Shown here: in pieces, positions 1 through 7,276 of the stretch
How the letters are laid out: each line of letters opens with the position of its first letter
Position numbering within the stretch: position 1 is the first letter of the stretch
Source of the DNA: CAWBJO01 sp963789175
GTDB lineage: Bacteria; Pseudomonadota; Alphaproteobacteria; Rhizobiales; Aestuariivirgaceae
Reading direction: 5' to 3'
Assembly: GCA_963789175.1 (NCBI GenBank)
Contig: CAWBJO010000009.1
Span: 434,001-498,000 of the forward strand
Length of the DNA: 64,000 nucleotides
Program-made: the position numbers and the translations under genes
Notes under the pieces: generated by a model
What the model saw: the letters and a program-made list of their open reading frames with translations, nothing else
The model's database searches: none
Told to the model about the DNA's origin: nothing

Positions 1-747
1 ATGCTCGATACGTTCGAGCTCCGGATAGCGCTGCACCGCCACGGCATCGAACCCGAATTTCTCACCCCACTCGCCGAAGGCAGGCTTGAGCGCGGCGAGC
101 GATTGCATCGTGGTGTTGGGCCGCAGGTGCTCGTCGCGGTCGAGCTTCACGAGGCCGTTCACGTCCGTGACCGGCACGACGGACCTGTCGAACGCTCCCG
201 ATGTCCAGGACGCATGGGCGCGACGGTGGCTCTCGACGGCGTAGGCGTCGACGTCGTCGCGGGAGAAGCCGTATTTCGTGGCAATGAGGTCGGCCGAGAT
301 GCCCTGCGGCAGGTAGTAGCTCTTCAAGGCGATGGCAGGGTCGACCGGCCAGGCGCCGCCCGAGGCGCCGATGCCGACGCGGCTCATCGATTCGACGCCG
401 CCGCCGATCGCCATATCGTGAACGCCGGACATGACCTCGGCCGCGGCGAAATTGATGGCGTCGAGACCTGAGGCGCAGAAGCGGTGCACCTGAATGCCGG
501 CAACGCGCTGATCGTAGCCGGCGTTGAGGACGGCGGTGCGGGCAATATTGGCACCGGCCTCGCCGACCGGGTCGACGCAGCCGAGCACGACGTCGTCCAC
601 CTTGCTCGTATCGAGCCCGCTGCGGTCGCGGAGGGCCTTCAGCGACTGGGTGGCGAGCTCGAGCGCGGTCACGTCATGCAACGCACCGTCGGGCTTGCCG
701 CGTCCGCGGGGAGTCCGCACATGGTCATAGACGAAACAGTCGGCCAT
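1..747 (-). CDS. acetyl-CoA C-acyltransferase (thiolase), C-terminus cut off by window edge
   Basis: Reading the minus strand from the ATG at 747 gives an uninterrupted 249-codon frame that runs off the window. It is a thiolase: an RTPRGRGKPDG N-terminus and the active-site motif HRFCASGLDA with the nucleophilic cysteine at residue 91, then GGGVESMSR. The family cleaves 3-ketoacyl-CoA, or condenses acetyl-CoA, in the cytoplasm. It starts 12 bases after the acyl-CoA dehydrogenase stop, so the two are almost certainly co-transcribed with the MerR regulator upstream. About 150 C-terminal residues, with the second catalytic cysteine, lie outside. In related genomes a 3-hydroxyacyl-CoA dehydrogenase often follows; that cannot be seen here. 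The family call is secure; the physiological chain length is not. Confidence 0.9.
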   Translation of the reverse strand, partial: MADCFVYDHVRTPRGRGKPDGALHDVTALELATQSLKALRDRSGLDTSKVDDVVLGCVDPVGEAGANIARTAVLNAGYDQRVAGIQVHRFCASGLDAINFAAAEVMSGVHDMAIGGGVESMSRVGIGASGGAWPVDPAIALKSYYLPQGISADLIATKYGFSRDDVDAYAVESHRRAHASWTSGAFDRSVVPVTDVNGLVKLDRDEHLRPNTTMQSLAALKPAFGEWGEKFGFDAVAVQRYPELERIEH

Positions 748-759
748 CTTCGCAGCGCC

Positions 760-1920
760 TCACAGGCTCCTGGCGATCAGGAGCTTCATGATCTCGTTGG
801 TACCGCCATAGATGCGCTCGACGCGCGCATCGCGATACATCCGGGCTATGGGATATTCGTTCATGTACCCGTATCCTCCGAACAACTGCAAGCAGCGGTC
901 GATGATCTTGCACTGGAGGTCGGTGAGCCAATACTTTGCCATCGATGCGGTGGCGGTGTCGAGGTCGCCCCGCAGATGGCGCTCGACGCAGTGGTCGAAG
1001 AACACCTTGGCGATCGATGCTTCCGTCTTGCACTCCGCCAGCTCGAACTGGGTGTTCTGAAACTCGATCAAGGTCTTGCCGAAGGCCTTGCGGGTCTTCA
1101 CATAGTCGAGCGTCACCTCGAGGGCCCGCCCGATGCGCCCGACGGCATTGGTGGCGATGAGCAGGCGTTCCTGGGGAAGCTGGTTCATCAGCATGACGAA
1201 GCCCTGGCCTTCCTCGGGACCGAGCATGTTCCCGGCCGGCACCTCGACGTCGTCGAAGAAGAGTTCCGAGGTATCGTTGGCCTTCAGCCCGATCTTGTCG
1301 AGATTGCGCCCGCGCCGGAAGCCGGAGGCGCCGTCCGTCTCGACGAGGAACAGCGTCGTACCCTTGGCGCCGGCCGCGGGGTCGGTCTTGGCGACGACGA
1401 GGATCAGGTTGGCGAGCTGGCCGTTGGTGATGAACGTCTTCTGTCCGTTCAGGACGAAATGGTTGCCCTTCCGGCGCGCCGACGTACGGATCGCCTGAAG
1501 GTCGGAACCGGCGCCGGGCTCGGTCATGGCGATAGCCCCGATGAAGTCGCCCGTCGCCATGCCGGGAAGCCAGCGGCGTTTCTGCTCCTCTGAGCCGTAA
1601 TGGACGATGTAGGGCGCGACGATGGCATTGTGGAGCGGGATGCCGAGGCCGTCGATACCGGCCCGGTGGGCCTCATAGGCGATCACCGCCTCATGGGCAA
1701 AGGTGCCGCCCGCTCCCCCGAAGGCCTCGGGCACCGAAGCGGCGAGAAGTCCCGCCGCGCCGGCCTTCCGCCAGACGTCCCGGCCGACCGAACCCTCCTC
1801 CTCCCAGCGCGCGTAGTGCGGCTGGCATTCCTCGCGATAGAAGCGCTCGCAAGAGGCGGCGAGGAGTTCCAGCTCCTCGCTCATCCAGGAAGGTTTGGGG
1901 ATATCGACGCCCGCCATCAT
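760..1920 (-). CDS. acyl-CoA dehydrogenase, long-chain type
   Basis: A 386-residue flavoprotein of the acyl-CoA dehydrogenase family, which puts a 2,3 double bond into acyl-CoA and passes electrons to ETF. The frame has the FAD-binding AMTEPGAGSDLQ segment, the ITNGQ strand, TRKAFGKTL, and a C-terminal RIYGGTNEIMK. That last motif has Gly where medium-chain enzymes carry the catalytic Glu. This is the pattern of long-chain and isovaleryl-type members, whose base sits elsewhere. It lies between the MerR regulator (56 bases upstream) and the thiolase (12 bases downstream) in one apparent operon. Fatty-acid or branched-chain substrate is inferred from this context only. Confidence 0.9.
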   Translation of the reverse strand: MMAGVDIPKPSWMSEELELLAASCERFYREECQPHYARWEEEGSVGRDVWRKAGAAGLLAASVPEAFGGAGGTFAHEAVIAYEAHRAGIDGLGIPLHNAIVAPYIVHYGSEEQKRRWLPGMATGDFIGAIAMTEPGAGSDLQAIRTSARRKGNHFVLNGQKTFITNGQLANLILVVAKTDPAAGAKGTTLFLVETDGASGFRRGRNLDKIGLKANDTSELFFDDVEVPAGNMLGPEEGQGFVMLMNQLPQERLLIATNAVGRIGRALEVTLDYVKTRKAFGKTLIEFQNTQFELAECKTEASIAKVFFDHCVERHLRGDLDTATASMAKYWLTDLQCKIIDRCLQLFGGYGYMNEYPIARMYRDARVERIYGGTNEIMKLLIARSL

Positions 1921-1976
1921 CGCCTCCAGCGCAGCCGGAAGTCCGAGCCTCCGAGTCGCAGACGCGGAGTATGGCC

Positions 1977-2414
1977 TTATTGGTCGTTGGCAGCCAGTGG
2001 ACGCGGTACCTGACGTTCACGTAACATACCGTCCACGATTTCACAGGTCCGTTCGAGATCGGCGATCGCCTCTTCCAGCTCGACGCGCTGCTTGCGGAGG
2101 GCATCGAGACGCTCGCGCATCTTCACGGAAGACACCTTGAGCTGCGTCACCTGGCCATCGCGCAGGTTATAGAGATCGAGCATCTCCTTGATCTCTTCGA
2201 GCGAAAAGCCAACCCGCTTGCCGCGAAGCACGAGCTGCAGCCTGGCCCGGTCGCGATAGCTGAAAAGGCGGGTCCAGCCGCGGCGGGCCGGCGACAGCAG
2301 TCCCTTCTGCTCATAGAACCTCAGAGTTCTGGGCGTGACGTTGAATTCACGGCAAAGCTCTGAAATCGAATAGGTTTTTTCGCGACTGGGTCGCTCTTTG
2401 ACAACTCCGGTCAT
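1977..2414 (-). CDS. MerR-family regulator of acyl-CoA catabolism (LiuR-like)
   Basis: 145 residues from the ATG at 2414. The MerR winged-helix DNA-binding domain is clear: YSISELCREFNVTPRTLRFY near residues 15-34, then the wing with RLFSYRDRARL. A dimerisation coiled coil follows (about 85-130). There is no cysteine cluster for metal sensing, which fits the LiuR-type subgroup that controls branched-chain amino acid and fatty acid degradation in Alphaproteobacteria. The adjacent acyl-CoA dehydrogenase and thiolase are the likely targets. The open frame extends 44 codons further upstream to 2546, but that part has no family similarity and the start at 2414 has a GGAAAG about 9 bases before it. 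Confidence 0.85.
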   Translation of the reverse strand: MTGVVKERPSREKTYSISELCREFNVTPRTLRFYEQKGLLSPARRGWTRLFSYRDRARLQLVLRGKRVGFSLEEIKEMLDLYNLRDGQVTQLKVSSVKMRERLDALRKQRVELEEAIADLERTCEIVDGMLRERQVPRPLAANDQ

Positions 2415-2419
2415 GATCT

Positions 2420-2440
2420 TTGACTTTCCAATTATGTCAA
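2420..2440. promoter_or_regulatory. inverted repeat just upstream of the MerR gene
   Basis: TTGAC, 11 bases, GTCAA, only 6 bases before the MerR start codon. On the minus strand the left arm plus one base reads TTGACA. A short dyad at this place could be the autoregulatory operator of the MerR protein. Arms are only 5 bp, so chance is a real alternative. Confidence 0.3.
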
Positions 2441-2525
2441 TTAACGCGCATGGGGCGCAGATTGGTTCCAATATGACGTCCGGGTCAGTGGGTTTCCAGA
2501 TGCGTGCGTCAGCCTGCCTCAGGAT

Positions 2526-2635
2526 GAATCCCGCACGAACCTGCAATCAGGCGGTGTCAAATTCGCGGACGCCTGAGAGGCAAAATTCCCTGACTCCATC
2601 GATATTTAACGAAATCTTTACCAAGAACGTTAACC
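2526..2635 (+). promoter_or_regulatory. upstream region of the PodJ-like gene with GANTC and CtrA-like sites
   Basis: Within this stretch are two CcrM methylation sites GANTC (2526-2530 GAATC, 2592-2596 GACTC), a near-consensus CtrA box TTAA-N7-TTTA at 2606-2620, and a TTAACC half-site at 2630-2635. In Caulobacter, podJ is under cell-cycle control by GcrA, CtrA and DNA methylation, so these matches are in a sensible place. No convincing -10/-35 pair was recognised. Confidence 0.45.
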
Positions 2636-2712
2636 CTCCCATGGCCAGGCTCACTTCCTGAAGGCGGCGGACTTCTGCCGACTTGCGGGCCTGCGATTGG
2701 CCGAGAGCGACA

Positions 2713-5700
2713 ATGAAGCCGGGAGTCCCCTGGAGCGTAAAAGGTATCGAGCCGGAAGCACGAGAGGCCGCGAAAGAGGCCGCTCGGCGCTCGGGCATGA
2801 CGCTCGGCGAATGGCTGAACGCGATCATCCTCGAGCAGAACGGAGAGGGCTCGAGCCTTCCAGGACTGTCCTCACAAACCGAGCAATCCGTCCAGGACCA
2901 GCTCGACAGTCTGAGCGACCAGATCCGGCGCCTCGGCGCGCAGGACCAGGACACGGCCATCGGCCGCTACCCATACGATGAAGATCCATCGCGCATCGAC
3001 GCCATCACGACGCGCATCGACACGAACGAGCGGTACACGGTCGAGGCGCTGACCGCGGTCAACGACCGCTTGATCGCGCTCACCGAACAGGTGGCGGGGA
3101 TGGGGCGCGGCGGCCCTGCGCCGGCCAAGGAAGGCGGCTACAAGACTCTCGAAAGCGCGCTCCGCAACATCGTCGAGCACATCGAGATCAGCGAGCGGCG
3201 GACCCGCGACAGCCTGAAGTCCGTGCAGGATCGGATCGCCGACCTCCATCATCGGTCGACCGACTCGCAGGCCCAGGCGCCGGTGACGGCGCACCTCATC
3301 GCCGATCTCGAAGGCAAGCTCGAACAGCTCGCCGAGCGGATCGACGAGGCGGCCGGAACGCCGCCGGACAATCAGGAGATCTACGGGTTCGTCGAGACGC
3401 ACATCGCCGATCTGACCCAGCGCATGGAGGCGATCCGCCATTCCGCCGAGGCTTTCGCGCAACGGGCGGAGCGATCGGCGGTGGCTGCAACGCGCAGCGA
3501 CATCGAAGCGCTCGACAAGCATCTTCAAGCGATGGTGGAGCAGATGCAGTCGCTCCTCCGCCACCAGAGCGCCTCGGGCGGCGACGTGGCCAGCATCCGG
3601 GCGGAGATCGGCGGGCTCGACCAGCGCATCGACGATCTCAAGGCCGAGAGCGCCACGGACCGCGACCTCCATGCGATCCGGGTGTCGCTCGACCAGCTCG
3701 GGCAGCGCGTCGGTCAGGCGGCGAGCCAATCGGCGGTGGGGGATCTCGACCGGCGCCTGGCGGAAATGGCGAGCCGGCTGGCGCAAATGCGAAATCCGGA
3801 CGTCCTTGTCGCCCAGGTGAAGGCGCTCGAAGACCGACTGGGCGGGCTCGACCAGCGGCTCGACGATCTCAAGGTCGAGAGCGCCACCGAACGCGACCTG
3901 CATGCGCTGCGCCAGTCGTTCGAGCAGCTCGGTCAGCGATCCGCCAGAGCGGCGAGCCAGAGCGACCTCGCAGATCTCGACCGGCGCGTCGCCGACGTGA
4001 CAGCAAGGCTCGGCCAGATTCGCAATCCGGACGCGCTGCTGCCGCAGCTCAGCGACATCGAGGCGCGGGTGGACGACATCGACCGGCGGCTCGGAGAGGT
4101 GCCGGGCCACGACCACGTCGGACCGGCGTTGGCGAATGTCGAGGAGCAGATCGAGGCGATGAACCGGCGCCTCGGCGCGGCCGAAGAGCAGATGGGCGGG
4201 CTCGCGGCGATAGAGCATTCGATCCAGCAGCTCTACGACAGCCTTCATGAAACGCGCGACTACATGCACAACGTCGCCGACACGGCGGCCGACCGGGCGG
4301 CGCAGCAGTTCATGGAAAACCTGCCGAGCCCCGGCAACTCGCCGGAGATCGTCGCGCTCGAGGCGGCGCTCGAGGCGCTGAGAGCCCAGGCAGCACAGTC
4401 GGAGCAGCAGACCCAGGAAACGCTCGAAGCCGTCCACGACACGCTCGAGCACATCGTCAACAAGCTTGCCGAACTCGACGGCCATGGCTTCGCCCTTCCG
4501 AGCGCGCCGCCCGAGGCACCGTCAGGCGACTACGAGGCGGACGACGCGCCCGAAGCCGATCCGACCGTCAATCGCACGCAGCCGAGCGAAGCGGAGATGC
4601 CGGCGGACTACGACTGGCAGGCCGCCGTCCACGATCACCTGGCGCGCGAAGCCGACATGCTGCATTCGGATCCGGGCGAAGAAGCGGAAGACGGGCTACC
4701 GCTTACCGGCCTGGCGCCGTCGACGGAACGCGAGGGCCAGGCGGGGCGCGAGGCCCTCGAGCCGCCGCAGCCTGCCATCGAATTCGGGGACGACTACATC
4801 GCGGCCGCGCGCATGGCGGCGCAGGCCGCCGCCGACGCGGGTCCCGTCGGAGCGGAAGGCGAGGCGATCGCCGCGGAGCCGTTCCCGACTTCCAAACCCA
4901 AGCGCCGCGGGTTCTCGCTTCCCTTCTTCGGGCGCCGGAAGGGCAAGGCGCGGGTCGTGCACGGCATGGAGACGACGGTCGTCGTCGCCGGCGGAGCGCC
5001 GACCAAGGATGCCGAAGTCAAGCGCAAGCGTCTCATCCTGGCAGCCCTCCTCGTGCTCGCGGCGGTGTCCGCCTTCACGGTGCGCGGCGTATACGAGGTC
5101 ATGAGCAACAAGCCCGACGCCAAGGGCGTGCCGGAGCGGACGGAGGAGAAGCCGCGGGTCGAGCTCGGGCCGACCGATCCTTCCTATCGCAATAGTGCCG
5201 ATGTCGGTGCTTCGCATTCGGCGCGGGGCGCAGCGGCCGCCGATCCCATGCAGACGAGCTCGCTCGGCGCCATCGCGCAGCACCGGATGAAAGCGGCGAA
5301 GGTGATCCGGGCGCCGGAAGACCTCGCCGCGGCGCGCCTCGATGCGCTGCCGCAGTCGATCGGAACGGACGCGCTGCGCGAAGCGGCGCTCAAGGGAAAT
5401 CCGCTGGCCCAGTTCGTGATCGCCACCCGGTTCTTCGGCGGACAGAGCGTCGATGCGAGCGCCGACAGCGCGGCGCGCTGGTACAAGAAGGCGGCGGAGC
5501 AAGGCCTGGCACCGGCGCAATACCGGCTTGCCACCCTCCTCGAGCGCGGCAAGGGCATCGCAGCCGACCAGATCGGCGCCCGCCACTGGTACGAGCAGGC
5601 GGCGCGGCAGGGAAACGTCCGCGCCATGCACAATCTGGCGGTGCTGCTGATCCATGGATCGATCGGTTCGCCCGACTATGCCGGGGCGGCGTTCTGGTTC

Positions 5701-6099
5701 CGCTCGGCCGCCGCTCACGGCCTCAAGGACAGTCAATACAACCTCGCCATCCTGTGCGAGCGCGGCTACGGGGTGGCGCAGGACGAAGGCGAGGCTTATT
5801 TCTGGTACTCGGTCGCAGCCCAGCAGGGCGATGCGGACGCCGGCCAACGGGCACGCGTCCTCGAATCCTCCATCCCGGCGGCCGCCAAACACGATGCCGA
5901 GGCCAGGCTTAGAGGATGGCGCGCCAAGGACATCGATCCCGCCGCCAATGCCGTCACCATTCCCGAGCCGTCATGGCAGGCGCAACTCACGGCTCCGCGG
6001 GGGACGGGGAGCAAAGCCGCAGCGGCGATGATGCCCACCGACGTTGCGGCCGCCCTCCTCGCCAAGCTGCAGTCACGGTACGACACCGGAGCGAGCTGA
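2713..6099 (+). CDS. PodJ-like polar localization protein with Sel1 repeats
   Basis: 1128 residues from the ATG at 2713; an upstream in-frame start at 2683 is less likely. The N-terminus (WSVKGIEPEAREAAKEAARR, then MTLGEWLN) is the conserved head seen in rhizobial PodJ-like proteins. Residues about 60-610 are long coiled coil with recurring segments such as GLDQR(I/L)DDLK. About 610-770 is acidic and low in complexity. One membrane segment follows a KRKR stretch near 772-792. The periplasmic part ends in about four Sel1 repeats (roughly 896-1050; WYKKAAEQG, WYEQAARQG, WFRSAAAHG). PodJ proteins organise the cell pole in asymmetrically dividing Alphaproteobacteria. The orthology is inferred from architecture; other coiled-coil/Sel1 proteins are possible. 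Confidence 0.8.
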   Translation: MKPGVPWSVKGIEPEAREAAKEAARRSGMTLGEWLNAIILEQNGEGSSLPGLSSQTEQSVQDQLDSLSDQIRRLGAQDQDTAIGRYPYDEDPSRIDAITTRIDTNERYTVEALTAVNDRLIALTEQVAGMGRGGPAPAKEGGYKTLESALRNIVEHIEISERRTRDSLKSVQDRIADLHHRSTDSQAQAPVTAHLIADLEGKLEQLAERIDEAAGTPPDNQEIYGFVETHIADLTQRMEAIRHSAEAFAQRAERSAVAATRSDIEALDKHLQAMVEQMQSLLRHQSASGGDVASIRAEIGGLDQRIDDLKAESATDRDLHAIRVSLDQLGQRVGQAASQSAVGDLDRRLAEMASRLAQMRNPDVLVAQVKALEDRLGGLDQRLDDLKVESATERDLHALRQSFEQLGQRSARAASQSDLADLDRRVADVTARLGQIRNPDALLPQLSDIEARVDDIDRRLGEVPGHDHVGPALANVEEQIEAMNRRLGAAEEQMGGLAAIEHSIQQLYDSLHETRDYMHNVADTAADRAAQQFMENLPSPGNSPEIVALEAALEALRAQAAQSEQQTQETLEAVHDTLEHIVNKLAELDGHGFALPSAPPEAPSGDYEADDAPEADPTVNRTQPSEAEMPADYDWQAAVHDHLAREADMLHSDPGEEAEDGLPLTGLAPSTEREGQAGREALEPPQPAIEFGDDYIAAARMAAQAAADAGPVGAEGEAIAAEPFPTSKPKRRGFSLPFFGRRKGKARVVHGMETTVVVAGGAPTKDAEVKRKRLILAALLVLAAVSAFTVRGVYEVMSNKPDAKGVPERTEEKPRVELGPTDPSYRNSADVGASHSARGAAAADPMQTSSLGAIAQHRMKAAKVIRAPEDLAAARLDALPQSIGTDALREAALKGNPLAQFVIATRFFGGQSVDASADSAARWYKKAAEQGLAPAQYRLATLLERGKGIAADQIGARHWYEQAARQGNVRAMHNLAVLLIHGSIGSPDYAGAAFWFRSAAAHGLKDSQYNLAILCERGYGVAQDEGEAYFWYSVAAQQGDADAGQRARVLESSIPAAAKHDAEARLRGWRAKDIDPAANAVTIPEPSWQAQLTAPRGTGSKAAAAMMPTDVAAALLAKLQSRYDTGAS

Positions 6100-6146
6100 C
6101 GGCGCGCCGCTTGCGACGTGGCGCGGCCTGTGCCCATTCTGCGGTC

Positions 6147-6596
6147 ATGACCTACCCGTTCGAGGCATCGCGGCATCGGTCCGCCGGGCTCGCCTTCGCC
6201 GGAGCCGCACCGTTCTGGCTCCTGCTTGCGGCGAGCTTCGGCGCCGGCGAGCCTCCTATCGACTCGGCGGCCACTTATGGCGCCGTCACGATCGCGCTGC
6301 TCGCCGGCCTTAGGATGGGATACGTGCTGAAAGGCAAAGGGGCGCTCGAACGACGCCGTACCTATTTGGCCGCCGGCCTACTCGCCGGCGCCGCGACGAT
6401 CGCGACGCAGGCTCCGCCCGCCGTCGGGCTCAGTCTCATGATATCGTGCCTCTTCGTTCAGGCGCTTTGGGACGTGACCAGTGCCGACAACGGGAAACTC
6501 CCGGCGCAGGTCGCGACGGCACGCCTCGTCTTCACCGCGCTCGCCGTCGTGCCGCTCATCGGCATGCTCGGCGGCATCCTGTTCAGCCGGAGCTAG
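6147..6596 (+). CDS. small membrane protein, DUF3429-like
   Basis: 149 residues, nearly all hydrophobic, with four to five predicted membrane helices (AFAGAAPFWLLLAAS, AVTIALLAGLRMG, YLAAGLLAGAATI, ARLVFTALAVVPLIGMLGG). Layout and length match the DUF3429 family of inner-membrane proteins of unknown function. The ATG at 6147 lies 47 bases after the PodJ-like stop, so it may be co-transcribed. A longer open frame reaches back to 5916, but that overlaps PodJ coding sequence. The stop codon lies in a CTAG shared with the stop of the convergent pdeM gene. Function unknown. Confidence 0.7.
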   Translation: MTYPFEASRHRSAGLAFAGAAPFWLLLAASFGAGEPPIDSAATYGAVTIALLAGLRMGYVLKGKGALERRRTYLAAGLLAGAATIATQAPPAVGLSLMISCLFVQALWDVTSADNGKLPAQVATARLVFTALAVVPLIGMLGGILFSRS

Positions 6597-7276
6597 GCAA
6601 GGGCGGTGGAGGCGAAGGTGAAGATGTCCTCGCTGCCGATCATCCAGACCTTGAAACGACCGGGGAACAGCGATGCGATCTCCGGTGCCCGGGCGTTCAA
6701 GCCGCCGGTATAGGCGCCGAAGGCAGGCAGCACCAGCCGGGTCTCATCGGCAACGAAGCTCCGCGCGGTGAGGCGGCGGCCGCGCGCGACGACCGAGGCG
6801 ACGGGATGGAAATGGCCCGCCACTTCGCAGGACCGGTCGAGGGCGGGAGCCGGAACATGACGGAGAGTCAAGGGGCCGAGCGATACCTCGCTCACGATTT
6901 CGGCGCCGAGATCGGCCGGCAGCACGGGGTCGTGGTTGCCGACGATCCAGACCACCTCGCGGCGGCGCGCCATGGCCGTGATGCGATCGCGATCGGCGGG
7001 ATCGAGGCGGTCGGGACCGCGGCGGTCGTGAAACGTGTCGCCGAGCGCGATCAAGAGCCTCGGCTGCAACCGATCGACCACCGATTCGAGGACCGAGAGC
7101 GTCGACCGGGTATCGAAGGGCGGAATGTGGAGGCCGCGCTCGAGGAAGCTCGAGCCCTTCTCGAGGTGAAGATCGGCGACGAGAAGCGCCGAATATTCCG
7201 GCACATAGAGCGCTCCGCTGAGATCCGGGATGAGCTCAAGGTTTCCCAGAGTCAGCTCTTGGCAGGTGCGGCGCAC
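6593..7276 (-). CDS. pdeM: ligase-associated DNA damage response metallo-endonuclease PdeM
   Basis: Calcineurin-like metallophosphoesterase. Metal-binding motifs in order: VADLHLEKGS, ALGDTFHD, IVGNHDP, VAGHFHP. This set identifies the PdeM family, encoded next to an Lhr-like helicase and thought to act in DNA-end repair. I prefer the GTG at 7276 as start: it begins just before the first conserved strand (LTLGNLELIPD), has GGAAGAGG 9 bases upstream, and overlaps the helicase 3' end by 41 bases, implying translational coupling. ATG codons at 7330 and 7342 would add an arginine-rich leader without family support. The ATP-dependent ligase and exonuclease usually in this system are not in the window. 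Confidence 0.85.
   Translation of the reverse strand: MRRTCQELTLGNLELIPDLSGALYVPEYSALLVADLHLEKGSSFLERGLHIPPFDTRSTLSVLESVVDRLQPRLLIALGDTFHDRRGPDRLDPADRDRITAMARRREVVWIVGNHDPVLPADLGAEIVSEVSLGPLTLRHVPAPALDRSCEVAGHFHPVASVVARGRRLTARSFVADETRLVLPAFGAYTGGLNARAPEIASLFPGRFKVWMIGSEDIFTFASTALA

Noticed and set aside
2872..4485. 537-codon open frame on the minus strand opposite the PodJ-like gene
   Set aside because: Antisense mirror of a GC-rich coiled-coil gene; biased composition, no domain, and the plus-strand gene is clearly real.
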